Shown here one piece after another: positions 32,740 through 42,245 of a stretch of DNA of 64,000 bases. Each line of letters starts with the position of its first letter. The stretch's first letter is position 1. Location: positions 1-64,000 of the forward strand of contig CAJFQY010000006.1 of the NCBI GenBank assembly GCA_904419315.1. The letters are read 5' to 3'. The translations under genes were made by a program, and so were the position numbers. The DNA comes from Zongyangia gallinarum (lineage in GTDB: Bacteria > Bacillota > Clostridia > Oscillospirales > Ruminococcaceae). The notes beneath the pieces were generated by a model that had not been told where the DNA came from, did no database searches, and saw only the letters and a program-made list of their open reading frames with translations.

Positions 32740-34722
32740 TTAGTAGAGCTTTGCGCCCGCCGGAATGTGGTCATCTACCATCAAGAGATGGAGTTTTTCG
32801 ACCCCTTCCTCGTGATGTACGGCGGAAATCAGCATACCGCAGGAGTCAATTCCCATCATCGCTCTCGGCGGCAGATTTACGATTGCAATGCAGGTCTTGC
32901 CCACAAGCTCTTCCGGCTCATAATAGGCATGAATACCGCTTAAAATCGTCCTGTTTTCGCCGCTGCCATCGTCTAAGGTGAACTTCAAAAGCTTCTTAGA
33001 TTTCGGCACAGCTTCGCAGGCAAGCACCTTGACAGCTCTAAAATCGGATTTGGAGAAGGTCTCAAAATCAACGGTGTCCTTGAACAAAGGCTCAATTTCC
33101 ACCTTAGAAAAATCAATGGGTTCCGCCTCTGTCGCCGGCATTGCTTCGATCTGCTGGGAGAGAACTTCTGTAGCCTGCTGCATGGCCTGATCTAAAGAAG
33201 GTGTTTTCTCTTTTTTCTGCGCATCCAAGGGCTTCATTGTGGGGAAGAGCAATACATCCCGGATGGAATAGCTGTCGGTAAGCAGCATCACCAGGCGGTC
33301 GATGCCGATGCCGATGCCTCCTGTAGGAGGCATACCATATTCCAGCGCGTTGATAAAATCATTATCGATATCGCATGCTTCCTCATCTCCGGCAGCTTTT
33401 AGCTGAGCCTGCCGTTCAAAACGGGAACGCTGGTCAATCGGATCGTTGAGTTCGGAGAATGCATTGGCATGCTCACGTCCAACAATGAACAGCTCAAACC
33501 GTTCGGTATAATCGGGGTTTTCCGGTTTTCTCTTGGCAAGAGGAGAAATCTCCACAGGATGATCCATCAGGAAGGTGGGCTGGATCAGCTTGTCCTCTAC
33601 AAACTGCTCAAAGAAAAGATTGAGGATGTCACCCTTGAGGTGGTGTTCCTCATACTCTACATGATGCTCCTTGGCAAGAGCACGTGCCTGCTCCAAGGTT
33701 TCCACCGTAGAGAAATCCACTCCCGCATATTTCTTCACCGCATCAACCATGCTCAGACGCTCAAAAGGCTTTTCCAGGTCAATGGCAATGCCATTATAGG
33801 TGATCTGGGCTGTACCCAGCACCGCTTTGGCCACATGACGGATGAGATTCTCGCATAGATCCATCATGCCATGATAATCGGTATAGGCCTCATAGAGTTC
33901 CATCAGGGTGAATTCCGGGTTATGGCGCACGTCGATACCTTCATTGCGGAAAACCCGGCCAATTTCATAGACTTTGTCAAAACCGCCTACAATCAAACGT
34001 TTTAAATGCAGTTCCAACGCAATGCGAAGATACATGTCAATATCCAGGGCATTATGGTGGGTGATAAAGGGACGTGCGGCCGCACCGCCTGCCTGGGTAT
34101 GCAGGGTGGGAGTCTCCACTTCCAGGTAACCGTGAGTATCCAGATAATTTCTGATCTCCCGGATAATCATGGAACGCTTGACAAAGGTATCTTTAACATC
34201 AGGATTGACGATCAGATCTACATAACGCTGGCGATAGCGAAGTTCGGTGTCTTTGAGACCATGCCATTTTTCCGGCAGGGGCTGCAGGGATTTAGAAAGA
34301 AGCTTCAGGGAGGTCGCCTTGACGGAAATTTCCCCCTTCTGGGTCCGGAAGGCAGTTCCCTCTACACCCAGAATATCGCCGATATCCCACTTCTTAAATT
34401 CCCGGTAGTTTTCTTCTCCCACACCGTCCAACCGTGCATAGACCTGAATCCGGCCGGAGGCATCCCGGATATCCAAAAAGCTGGCTTTTCCCATCTTCCG
34501 GCAGCTCATCATGCGCCCGGCAATGGAAACCTCGCTGCCTTCCATGTCCGCAAAGTTATCTACAATTTCCTTAGCGGTGGTAGTCCGGGCATAGGTGGTA
34601 ATCTCAAAGGGATTTTTTCCGGAATCCTTCAACTCCTCCAGCTTTTCCCTACGCACCCGCAGAATCTCGGACATTTCCTGCGCACTCTGTTCCGGCGCAC
34701 TGTTATTTTGGTTTTCCTGCAT
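32740..34722 (-). CDS. lysS: Lysyl-tRNA synthetase with C-terminal MetRS-type tRNA-binding domain
   Basis: 660 residues, against about 490-510 for ordinary class II LysRS. Residues 1-500 are a complete enzyme: OB-fold anticodon domain, motif 2 (FRNEGIDVRHNPEFTLMELY) and motif 3 (GGIGIGIDRLVMLL). After a linker, about 110 residues match the EMAP/Trbp111-like domain found at the C-terminus of MetRS (DFRAVKVLACEAVPKSKKLLKF, AIVNLPPRAMMGIDSCGMLI). This should add general tRNA affinity. It lies 130 bases behind greA. Confidence 0.95.
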   Translation of the reverse strand: MQENQNNSAPEQSAQEMSEILRVRREKLEELKDSGKNPFEITTYARTTTAKEIVDNFADMEGSEVSIAGRMMSCRKMGKASFLDIRDASGRIQVYARLDGVGEENYREFKKWDIGDILGVEGTAFRTQKGEISVKATSLKLLSKSLQPLPEKWHGLKDTELRYRQRYVDLIVNPDVKDTFVKRSMIIREIRNYLDTHGYLEVETPTLHTQAGGAAARPFITHHNALDIDMYLRIALELHLKRLIVGGFDKVYEIGRVFRNEGIDVRHNPEFTLMELYEAYTDYHGMMDLCENLIRHVAKAVLGTAQITYNGIAIDLEKPFERLSMVDAVKKYAGVDFSTVETLEQARALAKEHHVEYEEHHLKGDILNLFFEQFVEDKLIQPTFLMDHPVEISPLAKRKPENPDYTERFELFIVGREHANAFSELNDPIDQRSRFERQAQLKAAGDEEACDIDNDFINALEYGMPPTGGIGIGIDRLVMLLTDSYSIRDVLLFPTMKPLDAQKKEKTPSLDQAMQQATEVLSQQIEAMPATEAEPIDFSKVEIEPLFKDTVDFETFSKSDFRAVKVLACEAVPKSKKLLKFTLDDGSGENRTILSGIHAYYEPEELVGKTCIAIVNLPPRAMMGIDSCGMLISAVHHEEGVEKLHLLMVDDHIPAGAKLY

Positions 34723-34776
34723 CTTTCACGTCCCCCGTTCATTCTCTTTTGCGCTTTTCTACAGAAACAGATATAA

Positions 34777-34818
34777 GCGAGCTCTCATTCGCCGCGTATA
34801 CCGCAGGAGAAAGCTCGC
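34777..34818 (-). other. Hairpin between greA and lysS
   Basis: GCGAGCT (34777-34783) and AGCTCGC (34812-34818) enclose a CGCCGCG-rich loop. Without a T run it is not a convincing terminator. Confidence 0.35.
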
Positions 34819-34851
34819 ATCTGTCAGATACATCCAATTGCCGCCATCAGG

Positions 34852-35331
34852 CTATTTTGTGATATCCAAAATCTCAAATTTCAGGATGCCCACAGGAGCC
34901 TCCACCTCGACGATATCACCAACCTTGTGGCCCAAAAGCGCCTGTCCTACCGGGGATTCATCAGAGATTCTTCCGGCCATCGGGTCGGACTCGGTAGAAC
35001 CGACAATCTGATAGATGACTTCTTCGTTGTATTCCAGATCCAACGCCTTCACCTTAGAGCCAATGCCTACATGCTCATTGGACAGTTCATCTTCATCGAG
35101 AACCTTTACATTTTTGAGCATAGCCTCCAACTGAGCGATTCTCGCCTCAACAAATGCCTGCTCATTTTTCGCCTCATCATATTCGCTGTTCTCGGACAGA
35201 TCGCCAAAGGAGAGGGCAACCTTGATCTTTTCCGCTATATCTTTTCGTTTGACCGTCTTGAGCTCTTCCAACTCATTTTCCAGTTTTTTCAGTCCTTCGT
35301 CAGTCAAAACCATTTGTTTTTGATTTGCCAC
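34852..35331 (-). CDS. greA: Transcription elongation factor GreA
   Basis: 159 residues: N-terminal coiled coil (EGLKKLENELEELKTVKRKDIAEKI) with the acidic tip region SENSEYDEAKNEQ near 50, then the FKBP-like C-terminal domain with SPVGQALLGHKVGD. It rescues backtracked RNA polymerase. AAAGGAAG precedes the ATG. The greA-lysS order is common in Firmicutes. Confidence 0.96.
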   Translation of the reverse strand: MANQKQMVLTDEGLKKLENELEELKTVKRKDIAEKIKVALSFGDLSENSEYDEAKNEQAFVEARIAQLEAMLKNVKVLDEDELSNEHVGIGSKVKALDLEYNEEVIYQIVGSTESDPMAGRISDESPVGQALLGHKVGDIVEVEAPVGILKFEILDITK

Positions 35332-35442
35332 TGCGCATCTTCCTTTCAGTGTCTGGCCTTGGGGGCCACGACAATATTTGTATTATAGGCGAACATTCCT
35401 GACCTGTCAAGACCTGGGTCCAGTTTGTTCTGCAAAAGCTTT

Positions 35443-36345
35443 TTATCGCTCCTTTTGCTGTATTCTAGCCATATATTCACTGACATCTGCCGCGGGAATT
35501 GGGTTGCCATTGCAGATGCACCAGTCAATTGGCAGGCTTGCCAGTTCCCGCATACCACAGAGCTGCCAAAGGGCTGCCAAAAAATCAGATTCCTCAATCA
35601 GCGGTGGTTTCAGGGCAAGGAGCTGTTCAGGGATTACCTGATGAAATCCACTGATCACCCGTCCATGTCCCCGTATGTTGGTCTTGTCGATTGTTACAAT
35701 CGGCGGCAGGATTTCGCTGCTGTGCTGATCCACAAGTCCATGGGGTGCATAAACCACGCCGGAACGGTAGGCGTCGTCCTGGTTTTGTGAAACTAGGACA
35801 GATGCGCCATAGGTATCCATCATCTCTTCAGCCACCCCGCCGTACATGGCCTTGTTGGCTGTAGATACCCGCACAATTGTGGCATGGCGGACAGCTTTCC
35901 GCACAAAGTCGGCACCAACCCCCCGCATATCCACAAGGCCGATGCTCTTGCGGTAAAGAGGCAGAGGGGCCTGCTGCATACACTGCAGCACAAAATGCCG
36001 TGCCAAAGCATCTGCATATTCCCATACCGAAAGCCGACAAAGTCCCAGTTCTTCCGGCGGCTGCACCTGTCGCGGCAGCACCAGCATCCGGCCAGCCCGG
36101 CCAGTCATTTCCGCAATTTCTTCCCAATCAATATCCAAAAAGCTACCCGGCCAGGTGATAACAGCAAATCTTATTTTGTCCACATTGACATAATCTATTT
36201 GAGATTCTCTCTTTTCAAATAGACGGCGGATGGAAAAACGCTGCTTCTCCATTCCATCCGAAGCGCACAACACCACAAAGATAATCTCCACCCTCTTCCC
36301 ATCCTGCCTGTCCAGATCCGTTGAGACAAGGTCCTGCAACATCAT
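35443..36345 (-). CDS. Conserved-looking protein of unknown function
   Basis: Up to 300 residues, soluble, no signal peptide or membrane segment. No family was recognised. Readable features are a DYVNVDKIRFAVITWPGSFLD segment near residue 50, a GLVDMRGVGADFVRKAVRHA segment near 137 and a CICNGNPIPAADVSEYM C-terminus. Codon use resembles its neighbours, so it is probably real. The first start (36345) has a poor ribosome site; a GTG about 20 codons later sits behind GGTGGAG and may be the true start. Confidence 0.6.
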   Translation of the reverse strand: MMLQDLVSTDLDRQDGKRVEIIFVVLCASDGMEKQRFSIRRLFEKRESQIDYVNVDKIRFAVITWPGSFLDIDWEEIAEMTGRAGRMLVLPRQVQPPEELGLCRLSVWEYADALARHFVLQCMQQAPLPLYRKSIGLVDMRGVGADFVRKAVRHATIVRVSTANKAMYGGVAEEMMDTYGASVLVSQNQDDAYRSGVVYAPHGLVDQHSSEILPPIVTIDKTNIRGHGRVISGFHQVIPEQLLALKPPLIEESDFLAALWQLCGMRELASLPIDWCICNGNPIPAADVSEYMARIQQKER

Positions 36346-36365
36346 CCTATGGGAAAAAGATGAGA

Positions 36366-36393
36366 AAAAGACCTGATTTTCATCAGGTCTTTT
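36366..36393. terminator. Terminator after the S41 peptidase gene
   Basis: AAAAGACCTGA (36366-36376) and TCAGGTCTTTT (36383-36393), perfect 11-bp stem. It ends the ftsEX group before the unknown gene. Confidence 0.85.
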
Positions 36394-36437
36394 GGAAATT
36401 CAAATCTGCCATATCCATTGTTTGAGAGGTATCACCT

Positions 36438-37736
36438 TTATGCTGCCGCATCCTCTTCCTCTGAAGATGACTCGCTGCTGGTGGATTCGCTGCTTTCAGA
36501 AGCGCTTTCTGTCTGTGGTGTAGTCTGGCTTCCCTCAGTGTCATTGAGTAGCATCTGATCCAGTACCGCAATCGCTCTTTGCAGTTGGGCATCTTCCTCT
36601 TCTTCCAAATCGTCAAAGGTAGTTCCATCTTCCAGCTGGAGTGCCACTTCATAGTCTGGCTTAACACCTACGCCATCAAAGCAGGAACTATAGGGCGGAT
36701 TAAAGGTGCCTACGGTCAAATTGATGGCGGATCCATCATTGAGGGTGAACAGCTGCTGGATTTTTCCCTTACCAAAGGTAGTGGTACCCACACACCTGGC
36801 CATTCCATAGTCTTTCAGTGCCTGAGCAAAGAGCTCCGCAGCGCTGGCGGTCTTTTCATTCACCAAGACCACCATAGGCGTGCTATAGACATACCCGCCA
36901 TCGGATTCAGCCAGGACCTCTGTCGTACCATCTTTGTAGGTAGCGGATACAATGGGGCCTTCAGGCAATAGAGTGTCCAGTACTTTGGCAGCAGCATCAA
37001 TGGTGCCGCCTCCATTATCCCGCACATCAAAAATCAGACTGGTAGCGCCGTTATTCAGCATTTCGTTTAAGGCTTTTCCAAACTGATCCGGAGTCACATC
37101 GTTAAAGGTGGTAATCCGGATATATCCCTTTTCCCCAATGAGACGGGCCTCCACCGTGGGAATCTCCACATTGCGGCGGGTCATCTCCAGTTCTTCATCG
37201 GTATTGTCCCGGCGGACCACCAGGGTCACAGTAGTTCCGGCGTCGCCTTGAATCAGTTCCGCCGCCTGATCAATATTATCTGTAGTTAGATCGGTGTCAT
37301 CAATTTTGACCACCATATCTCCCACCTGTAGCCCCGCGTTCTGTGCAGGGGAGTCATCATACACCTGGGTTACTCTCAAGGAACCTCCTTCTACTTCAAA
37401 GGATGCGCCTACTTCAACCCGTTTGCCAGCCAAAGACTCCTGCAACTCTTGATATTCCTTAGCGCTAAGATAAGAACCATATTCGTCTCCAATACCCTCA
37501 ATATAGCTGTGGGCTAGGGCATCGTTGAGCTGGGTTTCATCAATGGTTCCGCTGTAATTTTGCCGGACAATCCGGTCCACCTCAGCAATCTTCGCATACA
37601 TAGTTTCACGCTCTTTGACATTGTGAACCTTTTCGTTGAAGTTGTTCATGGCGAAAACCATGGCGATGCAAAAGGTGACGGCTGCGGTGATAATCATAAA
37701 TGTAATCGCCGCACCCAGTGATATTTTTTTACTCAT
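36438..37736 (-). CDS. S41 family C-terminal processing peptidase (CtpA/CtpB-like)
   Basis: 432 residues: an N-terminal membrane anchor (8-30), a PDZ domain (about 105-190), and the tail-specific protease domain with catalytic Ser298 in TASAAE and Lys323 in TFGKGK, 25 residues apart as in CtpB. A Ser/Glu-rich tail follows. It cleaves proteins outside the membrane. It is the last gene of ftsE-ftsX-M23-S41, suggesting it processes a partner in cell division or wall turnover. Confidence 0.92.
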   Translation of the reverse strand: MSKKISLGAAITFMIITAAVTFCIAMVFAMNNFNEKVHNVKERETMYAKIAEVDRIVRQNYSGTIDETQLNDALAHSYIEGIGDEYGSYLSAKEYQELQESLAGKRVEVGASFEVEGGSLRVTQVYDDSPAQNAGLQVGDMVVKIDDTDLTTDNIDQAAELIQGDAGTTVTLVVRRDNTDEELEMTRRNVEIPTVEARLIGEKGYIRITTFNDVTPDQFGKALNEMLNNGATSLIFDVRDNGGGTIDAAAKVLDTLLPEGPIVSATYKDGTTEVLAESDGGYVYSTPMVVLVNEKTASAAELFAQALKDYGMARCVGTTTFGKGKIQQLFTLNDGSAINLTVGTFNPPYSSCFDGVGVKPDYEVALQLEDGTTFDDLEEEEDAQLQRAIAVLDQMLLNDTEGSQTTPQTESASESSESTSSESSSEEEDAAA

Positions 37737-37765
37737 GAATCTGCTCCTTATGGCTGCTTTCCCTG

Positions 37766-39040
37766 CTAGCCTTGCAGGTAGGGCAGCGGATTTACATCAT
37801 CTCCATTGATACGGACTTCAAAGTGGAGATGAGCGCCGGTGGACCATCCGGTAGAACCGACATAAGCGATGGTATCGCCCCGGCTCACCTTCTGTCCCTC
37901 AGAAACCGCAATGCCGCTGGTATGGGCATACAAGGTACTGTAACCACCGCCATGGTCAATGATGACATACATACCATAACCCACTCCATCTGTATAGGCG
38001 TAATTGGTTTTGATGACAGTGCCGTCATTGGCCGCCACAATGGGAGCACCATAGACACTGGCACCAGAAATGTCAATGCCAGTATGGAAATCAGTATTGT
38101 TAAAACGCCAACCGTAGTAAGAAGTAATATTACTAAAGCCAGGCAGCGGCCATCCGAATTCACCGCCGACAAACTCACTACCCTGACCAGATCCACTATT
38201 CTGGGCATCCTGGATAATCTGGGATATCTCTGCCGATGCAGCTTCCATCTGCTGTTGAATGGTGGCTTGGTTCGCTAAATACTGCTCCTCAAGCTGGGTG
38301 ATGTAATCGATCTCATCTTCAGTCTGGTCGAGTTTGCTATCCAGATCCTGTTGCTTCGCATCCAGCTGTGCCTTATCGCTCTCGATTTCTGCTTTGGCAT
38401 CATCTAAAACAAGCTTGTCTTCTTCCAGGGACTTCTTGTCTTCCTCCAGCTCTGCCTTGTCGTTCTTTAGGTTATCAATCAGTTCCTTATCTTGATCCGT
38501 AATCCGCTGGACAACATCAGCCTTGGTCAAGAAATCATAGAAACTGTCGGCACCAAGGATCAATCCTAGGGAACTTGCTTCCCCACGCATATACATGGCT
38601 CTGAGCCGCTGCTTAAACAGCTCGAAGTTGTCGTCGATGTTCTTTTCCTTTTGCTGAATATTCTCTTCTGTCTGGGCAATCTTTGCCTCCGTGGTGGAGA
38701 TGCTGTCCTCCAAAGCCCCTATTTTCTCGGTGAGGACCGATATTTCCTGCCGGATGATGCTAATCTGGGAATCTAGCTGGCTTTTTTCTGCCAGCTTCTT
38801 TTCCCGTTCTGTCTTTGCGTTGTCAATCTCAGCCTGAAGGGCATCCTGTTGATCCTGCAAATCCTCTAGCTGGTCCTGCAGTTCATCAATCCGGTCCTGA
38901 TCTACTGAAGATTGCTGAGAGGATTCTTCCTCCGCTGGAGGCTGTGTCTCCTCATCAGCAGCATAGGCACCACAGGTGGCAATAATCATGCATATGCATA
39001 GTAGCAATGCTGTCCATTTCAGTTTCCGCCTTTTGGGCAT
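37766..39040 (-). CDS. M23 peptidase with long coiled coil (EnvC-like murein hydrolase)
   Basis: 424 residues: signal peptide (about 1-27), a coiled coil from about 45 to 280 with many Gln, Asp and Lys, then a LytM/M23 domain. The zinc residues HTGIDISG and HLHFEVR are all present, so unlike E. coli EnvC this protein should itself cut peptidoglycan. The gene follows ftsEX, whose product activates such coiled-coil hydrolases across the membrane. Confidence 0.92.
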   Translation of the reverse strand: MPKRRKLKWTALLLCICMIIATCGAYAADEETQPPAEEESSQQSSVDQDRIDELQDQLEDLQDQQDALQAEIDNAKTEREKKLAEKSQLDSQISIIRQEISVLTEKIGALEDSISTTEAKIAQTEENIQQKEKNIDDNFELFKQRLRAMYMRGEASSLGLILGADSFYDFLTKADVVQRITDQDKELIDNLKNDKAELEEDKKSLEEDKLVLDDAKAEIESDKAQLDAKQQDLDSKLDQTEDEIDYITQLEEQYLANQATIQQQMEAASAEISQIIQDAQNSGSGQGSEFVGGEFGWPLPGFSNITSYYGWRFNNTDFHTGIDISGASVYGAPIVAANDGTVIKTNYAYTDGVGYGMYVIIDHGGGYSTLYAHTSGIAVSEGQKVSRGDTIAYVGSTGWSTGAHLHFEVRINGDDVNPLPYLQG

Positions 39041-39105
39041 GTCGCATCCCCTCCCTAGAGTTTGTTTTTATCCCATTATTTGTTTTCGGTAATGGTGTCA
39101 AAACA

Positions 39106-40017
39106 CTATACCTTCAGATATTTTCTCACAAACACAAGGCTCCCTAATGCTCCTAGGAGGATGCCTCCCACGCCAAAGCCAAGAGCCAACTGTCTCGCCA
39201 CCGCCGTAAAAGGCACCACATTCATAAAAGCCTCTTGAATCCACTGAGAGGAAACAGGCGCCTGATCCACATAATAGATCAGGAGGTTATAGCCGCCCCA
39301 CAGCAGGAAAAAGGATAGGATAGCGGAAATGAGCCCCAGAAGGATTCCCTCCACCAAAAACGGCATCTTAATAAAACCATCGGTGGCTCCTACGTATTTC
39401 ATGATATTGATCTCTTTTCTGCGGTTGAAAACGGTGATCTTGATGGTATTGGAAATGATGATCATGGATACAACCAGCAGAATTCCAACAATAACGATTC
39501 CCGCCACATAGACAATATGCTTGATTGTAGTCAGCGTACCTGCAATTTCGGTAGGCGCCCTAGCATAATCCACCCCGTCGATTTGCTCAATGGCCTGCTG
39601 GGTCTCCGCCAGCTTAGAAAGATCGTCTACCTTCACCCGGAAGGAAAAAGGCATGGGGTTTTGATCCTTCAAATCTTCAAAAAACTCGTCCTGCTCCCCT
39701 ACGCTTTCCAGCGTCTGAGCCAGAGCCTCCTCTTTGGAAACAAAGATCACGTCGGTTAGATTATCTGTCTGATTGAGCTGCTCTTCGATGTCGTCCACGT
39801 CCGATTCGGGAACATCCTCCTGGACGAATACCACCATCTCATTCTGATCCTCTACATATCCCACAATGGAATTAATGTTGATGGACACCAGCACTGCCGC
39901 CCCAATAAGAAGCATGCAGGCGATGAGAACGCCAATGGAAGCCAAGGACATAAGACGGTTGACCCAAAAGCCGCGGAAACCCTCTTTCAACAGATAACGA
40001 AAACTACTTGCCTTCAT
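39106..40017 (-). CDS. ftsX: Cell division ABC transporter permease FtsX
   Basis: 303 residues. It has one N-terminal membrane helix (about 22-44), an extracellular loop of ~110 residues with the ECD pattern (VFVSKEEALAQTLESVGEQ), then three helices (from about 165) and a NTIKITVFNRRKEINIMKYVGAT motif shared by FtsX permeases. ATG 40017 follows GGAGG and overlaps the end of ftsE by 14 bases. It signals to the coiled-coil hydrolase encoded next. Confidence 0.95.
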   Translation of the reverse strand: MKASSFRYLLKEGFRGFWVNRLMSLASIGVLIACMLLIGAAVLVSININSIVGYVEDQNEMVVFVQEDVPESDVDDIEEQLNQTDNLTDVIFVSKEEALAQTLESVGEQDEFFEDLKDQNPMPFSFRVKVDDLSKLAETQQAIEQIDGVDYARAPTEIAGTLTTIKHIVYVAGIVIVGILLVVSMIIISNTIKITVFNRRKEINIMKYVGATDGFIKMPFLVEGILLGLISAILSFFLLWGGYNLLIYYVDQAPVSSQWIQEAFMNVVPFTAVARQLALGFGVGGILLGALGSLVFVRKYLKV

Positions 40018-40693
40018 CAGTTGACCTCCAATCGTTATGGTCAGACACAATCCTGCCACTATCTAATGTGATCACTCGGCGGTTAAATTTCGCGACCAGG
40101 TCGTGTTCATGGGTCACCATAATGATGGTGGTACCGCAGCGGTTAATTTCATTCAGAAGATCCACAATTTCAAAGGACAATTCAGGGTCAATATTGCCGG
40201 TGGGTTCATCGGCGATAATCAGAGAGGGGTTGTTCACCAGGGCCCGTGCCAAGGCTACCCTCTGCTGTTCACCACCGGAGAGCTGCTCCGGTAGAGATTT
40301 TGCCTTGGAGGCAAGCCCCACAAGGCCCAGTATGTAGGGAACACGCCGGCGGATATCATGATAGGAAACATTGGTTACCCGCAGCGCAAAGGCCACGTTG
40401 TCATATACATTCATATTGGGGATCAATCGGAAATCCTGGAACACCATGCCCAGGGTTCTCCGGAATTTAGGAATCTGTCGGCGCTTAAGGCACCCCAGAT
40501 CAAACCCGTTGACCATCACCTTTCCTGACGTAGGCTTCTCTTCCCGCATGATCAATTTGACCAGCGTACTTTTTCCCGCGCCAGAAGCCCCGACCACAAA
40601 AACGAATTCTCCCTTATCAATGAACAAATTCACATCTTTGAGCGCATGCGTGCCCGTAGGATAATCCTTGGACACATTGCTGAAACTTATCAC
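40004..40693 (-). CDS. ftsE: Cell division ATP-binding protein FtsE
   Basis: 229 residues, a complete ABC ATPase: Walker A GASGAGKST near 35, LSGGEQQR signature near 140, Walker B LIIADEPTG, and MVTHEHDLV. It powers FtsX. The first gene of the four-gene division group, separated by a terminator from the regulator upstream. Confidence 0.96.
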   Translation of the reverse strand: MISFSNVSKDYPTGTHALKDVNLFIDKGEFVFVVGASGAGKSTLVKLIMREEKPTSGKVMVNGFDLGCLKRRQIPKFRRTLGMVFQDFRLIPNMNVYDNVAFALRVTNVSYHDIRRRVPYILGLVGLASKAKSLPEQLSGGEQQRVALARALVNNPSLIIADEPTGNIDPELSFEIVDLLNEINRCGTTIIMVTHEHDLVAKFNRRVITLDSGRIVSDHNDWRSTDEGK

Positions 40694-40782
40694 TTTTGCA
40701 CCGCCTCTTGGATTTCAGTTGGTTCAACTGGGACAAAAGGATATCTCTATCCCAGCGAAGGGTCTATCTGAAAGATAACATC

Positions 40783-40806
40783 AAAATGCGCCTGACGGCG
40801 CATTTT
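40783..40806. terminator. Terminator after the PucR/CdaR regulator gene
   Basis: AAAATGCGCC (40783-40792), loop TGAC, GGCGCATTTT (40797-40806) and more T. Confidence 0.85.
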
Positions 40807-40850
40807 TTATTGCGGGGATGTTGTGTTCCCGCATCTCTTATTTGTTGTCA

Positions 40851-41936
40851 TCAGTATTTCACAGGGTTAGCCGTCAAATATTTTTTCACCATCAACGCTA
40901 CCTTAAAGATGATGGCATGGTCGAACTCCCGCAAATCCAAACCAGTCAATTTCTTGATTTTTTCCAGCCGGTAAACCAGGGTATTTCTGTGTACAAACAA
41001 TTTTCTCGATGTCTCGGAGACATTGAGGTTATTTTCAAAGAACTTTTGGATCGTGAAAAGAGTCTCATGATCCAGGCTCTCAATGGAACCCTTTTTAAAG
41101 ACTTCCCGCAAGAACATCTCGCATAAGGTAGTGGGAAGCTGATATATCAACCTTGCGATTCCCAAATTGTCATAGCTGACAATGGATTTCTCGGTGTCAA
41201 ATACCTTACCCACTTCTAGCGCCACCTGGGCTTCCTTGAAGGAGCGGGCCAGATCCTTGATACCGGCCACAGAAGTACCGATACCTACCACAACCCGGGT
41301 GTAGAACTCGCTGCCCAAAGTATCCACAATAGAGCGGGCCAGCTTTTCCAGGTCTTTAGATTCAATTCCAGGCTTAATCTCTTTGACCAGCACGATATCG
41401 GACTCGCTGATGTTGAATACAAAGTCCTTCTGCTTGTCCGGGAAGAGGTTCTGGATGACATCAAAGGCAGAAATGTCGTTGGAGGACACAATGCGGATGA
41501 GCAGTACCACACGGTTGATGTCCGTATTAAAATGGAGCTCTCTTGCCTTAACATAGATGTCCCCAGGCAGGATGTTGTCCAAGATGACATTCTTGATAAA
41601 GTTGTTGCGGTCATACTTTTCGTCGTAGTATTGTTTGATGCTGGACAGGGATACCGCCAAAATGCCGGCAAACTTAGCCGCCATGTCGTCCGTTCCCTCT
41701 ACAAAAACGGCATAGTCGGGTTTCATTCTTGTGCCGAACGGCTTATAAGTATAACCGTCACGGACAAAAATGTCGTTGGACTCCACCAGATCCAGTGAAA
41801 TGTATTCGCTGGTTTCACCGATCCTAGTCAGATCACTGCACGAGATAATGGTGGCAGTGTCGTCCACTACGCCGATCACCCGATCCAGTGTGTCGCGCAT
41901 CTGATGTACTACGCCTTGAAATAATCTGTTCGACAT
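40851..41936 (-). CDS. PucR/CdaR-family transcriptional regulator
   Basis: 361 residues. The C-terminal 60 residues form the HTH_30 domain (LNVSETSRKLFVHRNTLVYRLEKI) of PucR/CdaR proteins, preceded by a GGDEF-like CdaR middle domain. The N-terminus may sense a small ligand; none can be named. Many clostridia keep such a gene next to ftsEX, but regulation of that operon is not shown. Confidence 0.85.
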   Translation of the reverse strand: MSNRLFQGVVHQMRDTLDRVIGVVDDTATIISCSDLTRIGETSEYISLDLVESNDIFVRDGYTYKPFGTRMKPDYAVFVEGTDDMAAKFAGILAVSLSSIKQYYDEKYDRNNFIKNVILDNILPGDIYVKARELHFNTDINRVVLLIRIVSSNDISAFDVIQNLFPDKQKDFVFNISESDIVLVKEIKPGIESKDLEKLARSIVDTLGSEFYTRVVVGIGTSVAGIKDLARSFKEAQVALEVGKVFDTEKSIVSYDNLGIARLIYQLPTTLCEMFLREVFKKGSIESLDHETLFTIQKFFENNLNVSETSRKLFVHRNTLVYRLEKIKKLTGLDLREFDHAIIFKVALMVKKYLTANPVKY

Positions 41937-42245
41937 AACCTTTTATTCCCCTTCTTCTACAAATTGCGGACGCATAACCTGCGAAAAGCTTTTATGTAAA
42001 ATGTACGAAACTGCTCTTATATATTTTACACAAAAAAAATACAATTTGCAACATTTTGATGAATAAAAGTTGTTAAAATCTCCTGATTTTTTGTAAAACC
42101 TCCAACTTTGGCGTAATACAGGCCTTATTTTACCCCAAGAATTTTGAGATTATATGAACAGAACATAAAGAAATCCGAGGCTTTCCAGTAAATCCCTTTG
42201 GATTTTTTAGCTTTTTCGTATACGTTCAACAAATTGCACAAATCC
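41937..42245 (-). promoter_or_regulatory. Intergenic region with promoter of the PucR/CdaR gene
   Basis: About 310 AT-rich bases without a gene. On the minus strand TTGCAA (42046-42051), 17-base spacer, TAAAAT (42023-42028) is the likely promoter. A small AAATCC/GGATTT hairpin near 42192-42208 with T run on the plus strand is weak. Confidence 0.55.
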
